Virus record (IMG/VR): IMGVR_UViG_3300031669_000003
Location: 1-64,000 of that record
Length of the DNA: 64,000 nt
Reading direction: 5' to 3' (one strand)
DNA from: a virus
Program-made: the position numbers and the translations under genes
Notes under the pieces: generated by a model
Told to the model about the DNA's origin: nothing
The model's input: only the letters and a program-made list of their open reading frames with translations
Databases searched by the model: none
Part shown: positions 6,331-16,255 of the stretch, piece after piece
Layout: each line of letters starts with the position of its first letter
Numbering within the stretch: the stretch's first letter is position 1

Positions 6331-9300
6331 TTGACGCCGATCTCCAGTTTCCAGAGATGATGAAGCGCGTCGAGCGGACGATTGCCTCAGCATTCCCGAT
6401 CGAATCGACCGGTCACATTATGGAGTTGAGCAATCTCGAGTGGAAGGGATTCGGTAACGATGTGCGTGACAACATCACCCTTCACAAAGACTACAAGATG
6501 AAGGACAAGACCCTTTCGACCGATCTGGTGGGCGACATCACCATCCGCAAGAAAGGTGGAAAAGTGGTGGATAAGAAGACCGGGGCGGTCCTGCTCACGC
6601 TTCCCCATATCACCAACCGAGCCTCCTATATCGTCAACGGGAATGAGGTCCAGACCATCAATCAGCTTAGGCTCAGACCCGGGCCGTATACGCGGTTCAC
6701 CTCCGATGACAATACCGAGACCTTCATCAATGCGGCCGGTGGCGGATACAAGATCATCTTTGACAGGCAGACCGGTGTCATTCGGATCAAGTCGGGCACG
6801 ACGTTCGTCTACATCTACCCCATCATGAAAGCCCTTGGCGTGTCTGACCAGGCGATGCAGAGTGCTTGGGGATCGGTGATCTTCGAGGCGAACAAGAAGT
6901 ATGACAAGCGTGAGCACGTCGAGAAACTCTTCAGGACGATGCGGAGATTCAGCGCCGTTCCGGATAATCAGGTCGAGGTGGATCAGGCCGTGGAGGACTT
7001 CTTCAACTCGAAGAGGATCGATCCGAAGATCTCCAAGATCACATTGAAAAAGGAATTCACGAGTATCACCCCGGAATTGCTCCTGGACGCGAGCCGCAAG
7101 GCCGTGGATCTGGCCAAAGGGACGGCCGAGATGGACGACACGGAATCACTGGCTTTCAAATCGATTCACTCGGTCGAGGACTTCGTCCCGGAGAAACTCG
7201 AGAGAGCCGTGCCGTCGATTCGTCGCCAGATCCAGATAAAGATGGATCGGATTCCTGTCGTCGAAACATTGATTTCGCCCAGGATGTTCTCGAATCCGGT
7301 GATCGACTGGTTCATGACCAGCGAGTTTACCAGGTATTCGGATCAGCAGAACCCCATCGACATGGCCGGGACCTCCCAGCTCACGACCACCATGGGCGAG
7401 GGAGGTATCCGGAGTATGCACGCCGTCACGGACCAGGTGCGAACGGTTCACCCATCCCAGATGGGTTTCCTGGATCCGCTGCACACTCCTGAAGGCGGAA
7501 AGATTGGCGTCACCGGGCACCTGACCATCGGAGCTCAGAAGAGAGGCGACTCCCTCTTCTTGACCGTTCTCAACGCGAGGACGGGAGCACAGACTCAGAA
7601 GAGCGCGCAGGAGCTCGAGGACGCAACGGTGGCCTTCAATGATCAGTACGTTCTCGACACTGGAAAGCCTAAACCCATCGCTTCCCTGATCGCGGCCAGG
7701 AAGGCGGGCAAGATCCAGATGGTCCCATCCGGAGAAGCGGACTTCATCTTTAAGGATCCCCGTTCTTTCTTCTCGGTCGCATCCAACGCGATTCCGTTCC
7801 TGCACAACAACAGTTCGAACCGCGGGCAGATGGCCGACCGTCATATCGAGCAGGCCGTTCCGCTTGTCAACCCCGACAGACCCCTGGTCCAGGCTCGGTT
7901 CAAGGGCGACATGGGGTACGACGATTACTTCGGCAAATACTCGAATGTAGCCGCTCCGATGGCTGGCACCGTGACCAAGGTCACGGACGATCTGATCAGG
8001 ATCAAAGATCAGTCGGACCAAACCCACGACGTCAGATTGCACCACAACTATCCTCTCAATGGGGGCTCGTTCCTCACGGACAGGCCTGTCGTGGTCACGG
8101 GGGATCGTGTCACTAAAGGCCAAGTCATCGCAGAGAACAATTTCACCAAGGATGGATCTCTGGCGCTCGGTAAGAATCTCCGCACGGCCCTGATCCCTTA
8201 CAAGGGTCAGAATTTCGAGGACGGGGTGGTCATTTCCCAGGATGCCGCTACGAAGCTCACCTCGGAACATAAGCATGAGATGCGTCTCGATCTGACGAAG
8301 GACATTAAGATCGGACTCGACATCTGGCTGGCGCACTATCCGGACGAGGTGTCGAAGGTGAACCGGGGGAAGTACGACACGTCCGGAGTCATTCGTAAGG
8401 GCTCGAGAATCGATCGTGGCGATGTCCTGATCCCTGCCGTGGAGCAAGTCCAGATTCATGAAGAATATGATTACGCGAGGCTTCACAAGGCCCTGCGTCG
8501 ACCCTGGCGCAATGTGGCGGTCACGTGGGAGTCGGATTATCCAGGAACCGTGGTGGACGTGGTGAGGACGGCTAAGTTCATCAAGGTGTTCATCAGGACG
8601 GAGGAGGCTGCCCAGGTAGGCGACAAGTTATGCTATACCCCGGATCATGAGGTTTTGACGCTCAGCGGATGGAAGCCTATTGCGGAGGTGACTCTCGACG
8701 ATTGGGTAGCGGTTCTGGATGCAGATGGATTCCTTAGATACGAGCAGCCATACGAACTCCATTCTTACCTGATAGACGAGAACATCTACTCGCTGGAATC
8801 CCAACAGGTATCTCTGTCCGTGACTACGAATCACAATCTCTATGTCCGTAAGAGAGGGAATAAGGAGCACGAACTTATTCCCGCCGCTGAGTGCGTTGGA
8901 AAGCGCGTTCGACATAAAAAAGATGCGAAATGGGATGGTTCTTCCGTCGAAAAGATCGTGATCCCTGGATACACGGTGAAGTGCGGGCAGGGTGGCGCGG
9001 CGACGAAAATGATAGAGCCCTCCGAATTCGAGTCACGGGACTTTCTTCGTTTCTTGGGATTCTTCATTGCTGAGGGGAACCGGTGCGCCCCGAGGCGCGG
9101 CTCTTACAGAGTTTCGCTATCTCAGAATGACGGACCGAACAAGGTGTGGATCAAGCGGGTCCTCAAGAGACTCGGTCTCGGTTGTTCTCTGCCGAAAGGT
9201 AAGGTGGAGTTCTGTCACAGGGGAATCTGGGAATGGCTTGATTGTGTGGGTGATGGCGCTGGGAACAAACATATTCCGAAGTTGATCCTCGGTTTTAGCA

Positions 9301-12300
9301 GTGACCTTCTATTGTGCCTCTGGGAAGGACTGCATAGGGGAGATGGATCAATAAGCAAGTCTGGCTCTGAGATCTACTATACATCGAGCCGTCAACTCGC
9401 GGATCAGGTTCAAGAATTGGCTTTGAAGGTCGGCTGGTCTGGAAATATCTACACCAGATTCGAGGCTGGATGGGAGACGATCATTAAAGGGAAGAAGACT
9501 AAAGCCAACTTTGATGGTCTTGTGGTTCGGATCGTGAAATCGAAGAACCAACCCATGATCAACCACGGGCACGCACGGACGCAGAACGGACAGGTGGAGG
9601 AATTGCGGCGATATTGTGGTCCGGTCCACTGTGTCACGGTTCCAGGCCACATACTATATACGAGGAGAAATGGAAAGCCGGTCTGGTGCGGTAATTCCAA
9701 TAGGGCAGGCGGCAAGGGCATCATCGTGAATATCCTTCCGGACAACGAGATGCTCAGGGATGAGTCGGGACAACCTCTCGACGTCCTGTTCAATCCCGGA
9801 GGCGTTGCCGGTCGAGTTAACCCGGGCCAGATCTTCGAGGGTGCAGCCGGAAAGGTGGCGCTGAAGACGGGCAAGCAGTACCTCGTCGACAACTTCTCGG
9901 AGCAGTCGTCCCTGGAGATGGTCAAGAAAAATCTCAAAGACGCCGGTATGAGCGACCTCGAGAGCGTCACAGATCCCACGTCCAATAATACGGTCAAGGA
10001 CGTGTTCGTCGGGAACGTGCATTTCGTGAAGTTGCAGCACCAGGTGAGTAAGAAGTTCTCGGCTCGGGGGATCGGAGGATACACGGCCGATGAGCAGCCC
10101 TCTAAGGTCAGCGGTGAGTCGGCACAGAACATCGGTTCAGGAGAGATCTATGCTCTACTGGCGTCAGGATCTCTTCATTTTTTGAAGGATGCTGCGACCC
10201 TGAAGTCGCAGTCGAATCCTGAATACTGGAGAGCCATGCAACTCGGGCTTCCCACTCCTCCTCCGAAACAACCTTTCATTCTCGACAAGTTCATCACGAG
10301 TCTCGAGGGCGCAGGGATCAACATGAAGCGGGAAGGAAACTCGCTGAAGGTCCTTCCCATGACGGACAAGGAAACTGAGTCGAGATCGAAGGGAGAGATC
10401 AAGAGTCCGGATGTCGTGAGAGCCTCGGACCTTCGTCCGGAACGAGGGGGTCTGTTCGACAAGGCCGTGACGGGAGGTATAGGCGGGACATCATGGTCCC
10501 ACATCGATCTCGAGACGCCGGTCCCTAACCCTCTCATGGAGAAGTCGGTGATCTCTGTTCTGGGCCTCAAGCCGGCCGAGTACAGGGCAATCATGGCTGG
10601 GAATCTGTTCGTGACCCAGGACGGAAAATTCACAGCGGATCACCAGAAGGGACAGCCTGCCGGCGTCGGTCTGAAAATCCTTCTGGACAATGTGAACGTG
10701 AACCGAGAGCTCGAGAAGACCATCGTCGCCATTCGTGTGGCCAGGGGTGCGCGTCTCAACGAACTAAACCTCCGTAGACGCTATCTTCAGGCACTCAAGG
10801 CCTCTAAGATGACGCCGTCCGAGGCGTACATTCAGTCGAAAATCCCGGTCATTCCTCCGGCGTTCCGGCCGATCTATCCTCTTCCTGACGGGTCGCTGAA
10901 CGTGGCCGATCCGAACCATAGCTACCGCGAGATCCTCATGATCAACAACCAGCTGAAGGATCTCGCAGCCAAAGGAGTAGACAACAAGAACCTGGCACCA
11001 ATCCGTGCGGATCTATTCGCAGCGGTCCAGGGTATGACCGGGATGATGGAGCCCCTTACCAGATCGAAGAACTTCAGGGGATTCGTGTCCACGATCAAGG
11101 GAAGGGTGAATAAGCGGGGCCTGTTCCAAGGTCGTGTGGTGAAGCGACCACAGGATCTGTCCGGCCGCTCCACCATCATCCCGGACCCACAGCTCGGAAT
11201 CGACGAGATGGGGATGCCCGCGGAGATGGGCCTTGTCATCTACAAACCGTTCATTGTGCGCCGACTCGTCGGTCTCGGGTACAAGCCGACCGAGGCCCTC
11301 GATCTCATCGACAAGAAAGACGAGAAGGCCCTCGAGGCACTCAGGCAGGAGGCGAAGGAGAGACCGGCCTATCTGAATCGAGCTCCCACGCTTCACAAAT
11401 TCGGCATCATGCCTTTCCATCCGAAGATCATGGAAGGGAAAGCGATCAGGATCAATCCGTTGATCGTCCGGGGGTACAACGCCGACTTTGACGGGGACGA
11501 TCAGATAGGCATAGTGTTATTGCACCTCGACCAGGAATCTCTTACCTTCGTAGAAGAGCAGTACGGTAAGAGATTCCTGGAGGACAGAGATGTGACGGCT
11601 CGTTACAAATGCTGCGTTCCGGCGTTTCAATCCGGGCGCTTGATCATGGTAGATCTCGCGGATTTCCCTGCCCTTCAGAAATTCAGAACTACTGAAGGGC
11701 GTAACGGCCCGATCGATTGGCATAAGATTCCGAAGGGCACCAGCGTAATCGCCTATAATGAGTCCTCTGGTTCGCTGAAGTGGGCCAGAGCCACGGTCTG
11801 GTCCAAACACTATGACCGGCTTGTCGAGATCGTCGAACTTCAGAGTGGGAGACAGATCATCACCGATGACGATCCTCGCGCTGTGTACGGTATAGTCGCA
11901 GGATCGCTCGATTTTGTGAGGGCAACTCCAAAGGAGGCGGTTGAGACAGGGATTTTCGTACCCAGAATGGCGACAGCGGAGGTGCCGGATCTTGAACCAG
12001 AGTACATTCCGGCCCGAAATATCAAAGGAGCCAGATTACACCTGAAGGAGCGCATCGATCTCACAGGAGATTTTGGATATTTACTCGGATCCTTGGCTGG
12101 GGATGGCTGGCCGGTTTTTGTCCATGATGATGCCCGCGGCGTATCACTCGCTGGGATAGCAGACGAGGTAGTGGCCCGATGTGACCGGGCGGTAGACTCG
12201 CTGTTCGATGGCGCGGCGCCTGAATGTAGCCCGGTGGATGGTAAGGAATCCTACGGCGAGAGTCGTCGAGTGACTTGGACTTCGGTCGAGCTTGGCTGGT

Positions 12301-14933
12301 TCATACACGGCCTGATCGGGAGGGGGGCGGAGAACAAGCATCTCCCTCCTTGGGTGTTCTCTTGTCGTAAGGAATTCAGATTTTCCGTGTTCGCCGGTCT
12401 CATGGATACGGACGGCGGAGTCGGAATTTCCAAGGCAAAGAAAAAGCCGCAACTCATGGCAAGCTATTCCTCTGTCAGTCTGCGGCTTGTAAGGGAGGTC
12501 AGGCTCCTCGCGGCTTCTTTGGGAATCGATAGCCGGATCACACCATCTAAGACCCCAGCCGGAGAGCCCTTTTGGGTGCTTAGTTTTTCAAATATCGGAA
12601 TCAAGGAATGGGGAGGATCTGGTTTACAAAATCCGGACAAGATCAGAAAGATCTCCGAGACACCTGTCGATCCAAATTCCAATGTGGCTGCCCGATTTGA
12701 TATCGTTCCGATCTCGTCCGGCCTTGCCCACGAGATCCGTAAGGTGATCAAGGCTCCAAGGGATGCTTCCAAGGAAAGGAAATCGATCTATGTTGTTCTT
12801 AGTAAGGCGATCACCGTTGGATCTATGAGTCGCCAGATAGCTGTAAAGATACTCAGCATGTTCAAGACGTTCGATCATCCAGATTACGAGAGGTGGAAGA
12901 CGATTGTTAGATCCGGCGTCAAGTGGGATCGAGTCGTTTCGTTTGAAAGAACCGGTATCAAGGAAACTGGGTATGACTTGACTGTTCCCGGGTTTGAGAC
13001 CTTTGTCTCGATCGATGGACTCGTTTTGTCGAACACCATGGGCGTTCACGTTCCTGTGAGCGAAGAGGCCAGGATCGAGGCCCTGTCGAAGATGCCGTCA
13101 AAGCAGCTCTTTTCCGTCACGGATGACTCGGTGATTCACACGCCGACCAAGGAATACGTCCTTGGTCTCTACCTCATGACGAAACCTATTGGGCCTAAGG
13201 TGACGGCCAAGAATGTTTCCGAGATGCTCGATCGGTTCAACAAGAAAGAGATCCTGGTGAACCAGACTGTGAGCATCCTCGGGAAGATCTGGACGCCTGG
13301 ACAGGCTCTCGTGAACGATGTGTTTCCTTCCGGGATGAGGCCCGGCAACGTCATTGTCAATAAGAGCAAGATGTCGGCCCTGATCGAGGAAGCTGCGAGG
13401 ACCTACCCTAAGGAGGCCGGGAGCGTCATCACGAAACTCAAGGACCTCGGTGCGTTCTACGTCACGGAGATTGGGTACTCGGTCGGTCTCAAGGATCTCG
13501 AATTCAATTACGTGAAGAGGGACAAGATTCTCGCGGATGCGGCCAAGAAGACGCCCAGAATAGGATTCGAGGCGGCCTACGGACAGGCCCTCGGTCGTCT
13601 CGACAATCAGGTGAAAGGAATGAAGGGGAATCGATTCGTTCTCGGGAACATCGAGTCGGGAGCCTTCGGTAAGGCCGACATGGTGACGCAGATGATCGCC
13701 ACACCGGTGGCGGTGCGTGATCATAAAAATGAACTCATTGAAGTTCCAATCGCCAAGAGCTTCGTAGAGGGGCACAGCATCACGTCATACTGGTCCACGA
13801 TTCCAGGCGCACGGAAGGGCCTCATCGAGAAGGGCCTCGGTACCGCCGAGACGGGAGCGCTGAGTAAGAGGCTCATCAACACGACGATCGAGCAGATCAT
13901 TTCGATTCAGGACTGTGGAACGCTCGAAGGCATCATGATGCCCATCGAATCGAGGGAAGCGGTCGACCGTGTGGTCTCCGACGGGCGAAACGCCGGCAAG
14001 ATATTGACTCAGTCCCTTGCCAGGCAGATGAAGGCCGCAGGGAAGTCACAGGTCAAGGTCAGATCTCCGTTAACTTGCCGCGCTCAGAGAGGAATCTGCG
14101 CGAAGTGTTTTGGTCTGCTCGAGAACGGTCAGTTCCCTCCCATCGGGTATCACGTAGGTGTCCTCGCGGGTCAGGCCATAAGCGAGCCTATGACCCAACT
14201 GATGCTTAAATCTTTTCATACCGGCGGTGCCATGAGCCGGAAGATGGTCGGTTTCGATCGGATCCGCCAGATCATGGAGATGCCCGAGAATGTTCCCGGG
14301 AAAGCTACGATCGCCATGACGACCGGGACCGTGGATAGCATCACTCAGGCTGCCGGTGGCGGCTGGATCGTGAAGATAGATGACGTGGATCACTTCATCC
14401 CGAAAGAGCGTGGACTGGGGGTTAAGCGCGGAGATAGAGTTCTCGCCGGTAAGACGATATCGAAGACCGGAGTCGTGAGGCCTCAGGATCTACTCTCGGC
14501 TACGAACGACATCAACGTGGTTCGTGGCCGTCTGATCAAGGACCTCGAAAATGAGTTCAGCCAGGGAGGCGTCAGGATCAAGCGTAAACTCTTCGAGACG
14601 GTAGTGAAGCCCATGACCGATAGGTCCGAGGTGCTTGATGCCGGGGATGGAGAGAAGCACGAGATCTTCAAGGGGGATATCATTCCGACGAATCTGATCG
14701 ATGAGACCAACAAGAAGATCAAACAGACCGGCGGCCGGCTGATCCAGTTCAAGCCGTCACTTCTGTCGATTAGGGTCGCCCCTTATCACAGCGGGGATTT
14801 CGTTGGTAAATTGATGTTCGAGCGTCCACATGAGACAATCTCTGCGGCGCCTCGGATAGGGGCCAAGTCGGATATCGCTACGGGTCATCCGATTACGCAG
14901 TATGTTTTCGGCCAGCTCGGAAAGAAGAAATGA
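6327..14933 (+). CDS. Fused multisubunit-type RNA polymerase beta-beta' chain carrying two inteins
   Basis: 2,868 residues; 2,001 after removing two inteins (769-1123, 1725-2236). Beta landmarks: Y-I-V-N-G-N-E-V near 101, H-P-S-Q-M-G-F and H-T-P-E-G-G near 365-385, G-K-N-L-R-T-A and Y-K-G-Q-N-F-E-D-G near 615-630, G-D-K-L|S-N-R at intein 1. Beta' landmarks: H-I-D-L-E-T-P-V near 1395, D-L-S-G-R-S near 1605, L-N-R-A-P-T-L-H-K near 1683, catalytic N-A-D-F-D-G-D at 1718-1724, a four-Cys zinc site (C2530, C2584, C2591, C2594) and trigger-loop region T-Q-L-M-L-K-S-F-H-T-G-G-A. The N-terminal beta' zinc finger is missing. ATGA couplings join it to both neighbours in the late cluster. It should catalyse DNA-templated RNA synthesis; alpha and omega were not found. 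Confidence 0.93.
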   Translation: MIDADLQFPEMMKRVERTIASAFPIESTGHIMELSNLEWKGFGNDVRDNITLHKDYKMKDKTLSTDLVGDITIRKKGGKVVDKKTGAVLLTLPHITNRASYIVNGNEVQTINQLRLRPGPYTRFTSDDNTETFINAAGGGYKIIFDRQTGVIRIKSGTTFVYIYPIMKALGVSDQAMQSAWGSVIFEANKKYDKREHVEKLFRTMRRFSAVPDNQVEVDQAVEDFFNSKRIDPKISKITLKKEFTSITPELLLDASRKAVDLAKGTAEMDDTESLAFKSIHSVEDFVPEKLERAVPSIRRQIQIKMDRIPVVETLISPRMFSNPVIDWFMTSEFTRYSDQQNPIDMAGTSQLTTTMGEGGIRSMHAVTDQVRTVHPSQMGFLDPLHTPEGGKIGVTGHLTIGAQKRGDSLFLTVLNARTGAQTQKSAQELEDATVAFNDQYVLDTGKPKPIASLIAARKAGKIQMVPSGEADFIFKDPRSFFSVASNAIPFLHNNSSNRGQMADRHIEQAVPLVNPDRPLVQARFKGDMGYDDYFGKYSNVAAPMAGTVTKVTDDLIRIKDQSDQTHDVRLHHNYPLNGGSFLTDRPVVVTGDRVTKGQVIAENNFTKDGSLALGKNLRTALIPYKGQNFEDGVVISQDAATKLTSEHKHEMRLDLTKDIKIGLDIWLAHYPDEVSKVNRGKYDTSGVIRKGSRIDRGDVLIPAVEQVQIHEEYDYARLHKALRRPWRNVAVTWESDYPGTVVDVVRTAKFIKVFIRTEEAAQVGDKLCYTPDHEVLTLSGWKPIAEVTLDDWVAVLDADGFLRYEQPYELHSYLIDENIYSLESQQVSLSVTTNHNLYVRKRGNKEHELIPAAECVGKRVRHKKDAKWDGSSVEKIVIPGYTVKCGQGGAATKMIEPSEFESRDFLRFLGFFIAEGNRCAPRRGSYRVSLSQNDGPNKVWIKRVLKRLGLGCSLPKGKVEFCHRGIWEWLDCVGDGAGNKHIPKLILGFSSDLLLCLWEGLHRGDGSISKSGSEIYYTSSRQLADQVQELALKVGWSGNIYTRFEAGWETIIKGKKTKANFDGLVVRIVKSKNQPMINHGHARTQNGQVEELRRYCGPVHCVTVPGHILYTRRNGKPVWCGNSNRAGGKGIIVNILPDNEMLRDESGQPLDVLFNPGGVAGRVNPGQIFEGAAGKVALKTGKQYLVDNFSEQSSLEMVKKNLKDAGMSDLESVTDPTSNNTVKDVFVGNVHFVKLQHQVSKKFSARGIGGYTADEQPSKVSGESAQNIGSGEIYALLASGSLHFLKDAATLKSQSNPEYWRAMQLGLPTPPPKQPFILDKFITSLEGAGINMKREGNSLKVLPMTDKETESRSKGEIKSPDVVRASDLRPERGGLFDKAVTGGIGGTSWSHIDLETPVPNPLMEKSVISVLGLKPAEYRAIMAGNLFVTQDGKFTADHQKGQPAGVGLKILLDNVNVNRELEKTIVAIRVARGARLNELNLRRRYLQALKASKMTPSEAYIQSKIPVIPPAFRPIYPLPDGSLNVADPNHSYREILMINNQLKDLAAKGVDNKNLAPIRADLFAAVQGMTGMMEPLTRSKNFRGFVSTIKGRVNKRGLFQGRVVKRPQDLSGRSTIIPDPQLGIDEMGMPAEMGLVIYKPFIVRRLVGLGYKPTEALDLIDKKDEKALEALRQEAKERPAYLNRAPTLHKFGIMPFHPKIMEGKAIRINPLIVRGYNADFDGDDQIGIVLLHLDQESLTFVEEQYGKRFLEDRDVTARYKCCVPAFQSGRLIMVDLADFPALQKFRTTEGRNGPIDWHKIPKGTSVIAYNESSGSLKWARATVWSKHYDRLVEIVELQSGRQIITDDDPRAVYGIVAGSLDFVRATPKEAVETGIFVPRMATAEVPDLEPEYIPARNIKGARLHLKERIDLTGDFGYLLGSLAGDGWPVFVHDDARGVSLAGIADEVVARCDRAVDSLFDGAAPECSPVDGKESYGESRRVTWTSVELGWFIHGLIGRGAENKHLPPWVFSCRKEFRFSVFAGLMDTDGGVGISKAKKKPQLMASYSSVSLRLVREVRLLAASLGIDSRITPSKTPAGEPFWVLSFSNIGIKEWGGSGLQNPDKIRKISETPVDPNSNVAARFDIVPISSGLAHEIRKVIKAPRDASKERKSIYVVLSKAITVGSMSRQIAVKILSMFKTFDHPDYERWKTIVRSGVKWDRVVSFERTGIKETGYDLTVPGFETFVSIDGLVLSNTMGVHVPVSEEARIEALSKMPSKQLFSVTDDSVIHTPTKEYVLGLYLMTKPIGPKVTAKNVSEMLDRFNKKEILVNQTVSILGKIWTPGQALVNDVFPSGMRPGNVIVNKSKMSALIEEAARTYPKEAGSVITKLKDLGAFYVTEIGYSVGLKDLEFNYVKRDKILADAAKKTPRIGFEAAYGQALGRLDNQVKGMKGNRFVLGNIESGAFGKADMVTQMIATPVAVRDHKNELIEVPIAKSFVEGHSITSYWSTIPGARKGLIEKGLGTAETGALSKRLINTTIEQIISIQDCGTLEGIMMPIESREAVDRVVSDGRNAGKILTQSLARQMKAAGKSQVKVRSPLTCRAQRGICAKCFGLLENGQFPPIGYHVGVLAGQAISEPMTQLMLKSFHTGGAMSRKMVGFDRIRQIMEMPENVPGKATIAMTTGTVDSITQAAGGGWIVKIDDVDHFIPKERGLGVKRGDRVLAGKTISKTGVVRPQDLLSATNDINVVRGRLIKDLENEFSQGGVRIKRKLFETVVKPMTDRSEVLDAGDGEKHEIFKGDIIPTNLIDETNKKIKQTGGRLIQFKPSLLSIRVAPYHSGDFVGKLMFERPHETISAAPRIGAKSDIATGHPITQYVFGQLGKKK
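8631..9695 (+). other. Intein 1 in RNA polymerase (beta conserved G-D-K-L site)
   Basis: 355 residues (769-1123 of the host protein). It starts with Cys (C-Y-T-P-D-H-E-V-L-T), has block B T-T-N-H, two LAGLIDADG-like helices (L-G-F-F-I-A-E-G and L-H-R-G-D-G) and ends in W-C-G-N followed by Ser as first C-extein residue. The penultimate His is replaced by Gly, which some active inteins tolerate. Joining gives G-D-K-L-S-N-R-A-G-G-K-G, matching the conserved beta segment, so the borders are well supported. Confidence 0.9.
11499..13034 (+). other. Intein 2 in RNA polymerase, inside the NADFDGD catalytic loop, with atypical termini
   Basis: 512 residues (1725-2236). Removing it joins N-A-D-F-D-G-D to T-M-G-V-H-V-P, exactly the conserved beta' sequence. 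Hint-like features: G-T-S-V-I-A-Y-N near 70 residues in, block-F-like G-Y-D-L-T-V-P, C-terminal V-L-S-N|T. LAGLIDADG-like motifs are L-A-G-D-G and L-M-D-T-D-G. It begins with Asp instead of Cys/Ser/Ala, block B reads T-D-D-D instead of T-x-x-H, and the penultimate residue is Ser instead of His. The nearest cysteines (a C-C pair) are 37-38 residues inside. The N-terminal border is inferred from the extein only. Confidence 0.8.
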
Positions 14934-16243
14934 TCGCAGTCGGAGAAGTCACGCAGTCCGTCCCGACGAAGCGGGCGTACTTCGTTAATTTCTACGACGG
15001 GGTCGAGAAACTGTGCTCCATCGGAAACATCGGGATCGACATACCTCTGCGGGAAGGCGACAAGGTTCTATGCGCTTTCTCTGATACACGGGTGAACAGC
15101 GGGTGGGTGATCCTCTGCCGGATCGACACGCCGAGACTCCCTAAGCCGGGCGAGGAGAATCTCGAGAAGAGCATCGAGCAACAACTCGCCGAGGAGCAGG
15201 AGAACCTGATCAAGACGGCAGTTGGCGGCTACGAGCCCGACGGCATTCCGGACTGGGGAGGCGGTTGGGACGAACCCCCGACCTACGGCGAGATCCTGGC
15301 CAAGAGTCGGACATCCCAAGGATTCTCGAAGGTGATGTCCGATGGGTCCATGATCAACTTCGTGGATCAGATCCTCCACATCGTCCTGAGCAAGCACAAT
15401 AAGGCGGCGATCTTCAGGATGAAGCAACTTATTCTCGACGTGATTCCTGGATTTTTCCTGAACGTCACTCCTAAGGACCAGGTCGACGTGCAGCCAGAGG
15501 CTCCTACCGAGGCGACATCTCCGAACAAGAAGAAAGTCATAATCGAATCCGGGATCGCTCCTGATCCAGAAGACAACCTCATCGATTTCTTCATGGAAGC
15601 CGGAATCCTGAAGCAGATGGACGACCCTGGCTACGGGAAGAGCGTCGATACACAGGGCAAGAAGATCAAGCGAGGAGGTCGGGTAAGGATCAGGGATTTC
15701 GCCATCTTCGAGTCCGACATCGAGAACAAGGAGTTGCGACTCACGTTTCAGATCCCAGGAACGGCTCCGACAGATCTGTACCAGATCAGGGCTAACACGA
15801 GCGAGTTCGTGATCTCGTGGGGAAAACAATTCTTCGCGATCAGGGACTCCGGAATCATGATGAAGGGGGATCTTCTTGGCTTCGCCGGACCCTGGGCCAT
15901 GTGGAGTAAGATGACTACCGAACCCCTTATGCACAATACGGAGCTCTCCGAAGACCAGATGCAGCCGATCTGCGAATGGAAAGAGGATGCCCCGGCTGGC
16001 GGGATTAAGTTCCTCAAAAGTGTATACTTTGGACAGAACGAGGAACCTGCGGTTCTCCAGTCGTTTATCGACAATGTGTATACGAAGGAGATGGATCTCA
16101 TTCGGGACCACTTCCACTCGTATTCGCCGCCTGCGGTCGTCACTGGCACGTCGCCGGCACTCCAGGCGGGATTACTGGTGCTCGATGCTCTTCTGGATCC
16201 GCCGCTGGTGTCAGATATTCTGAGCGGACAGATCACGATCTGA
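14930..16243 (+). CDS. Baseplate/spike-like OB-fold structural protein
   Basis: 437 residues; ATG 14930 overlaps the RNA polymerase stop (ATGA). Residues 1-65 look like a small beta-barrel (V-G-E-V-T-Q-S ... L-R-E-G-D-K-V-L-C-A-F ... S-G-W-V-I-L), reminiscent of the OB domain of gpV/gp5-type baseplate spike proteins. A long middle region with acidic and Pro-rich linkers follows, then beta-rich segments. A role in the tail tip or baseplate is inferred from this and from the late cluster. Confidence 0.45.
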   Translation: MIAVGEVTQSVPTKRAYFVNFYDGVEKLCSIGNIGIDIPLREGDKVLCAFSDTRVNSGWVILCRIDTPRLPKPGEENLEKSIEQQLAEEQENLIKTAVGGYEPDGIPDWGGGWDEPPTYGEILAKSRTSQGFSKVMSDGSMINFVDQILHIVLSKHNKAAIFRMKQLILDVIPGFFLNVTPKDQVDVQPEAPTEATSPNKKKVIIESGIAPDPEDNLIDFFMEAGILKQMDDPGYGKSVDTQGKKIKRGGRVRIRDFAIFESDIENKELRLTFQIPGTAPTDLYQIRANTSEFVISWGKQFFAIRDSGIMMKGDLLGFAGPWAMWSKMTTEPLMHNTELSEDQMQPICEWKEDAPAGGIKFLKSVYFGQNEEPAVLQSFIDNVYTKEMDLIRDHFHSYSPPAVVTGTSPALQAGLLVLDALLDPPLVSDILSGQITI

Positions 16244-16255
16244 CGGAGGAAGAAG

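Noticed and set aside
7146-8486. 446-codon open frame on the - strand opposite the RNA polymerase
   Set aside because: It is antisense to strongly conserved beta sequence, has no Shine-Dalgarno, and its composition (His/Arg/Asp-rich) is that of a shadow frame.
11499-11610. Moving the intein 2 start to the C-C pair 37-38 residues inside
   Set aside because: It would leave a 37-38-residue insertion in the catalytic N-A-D-F-D-G-D loop after splicing, which is not compatible with conserved polymerases; kept only as an open question.
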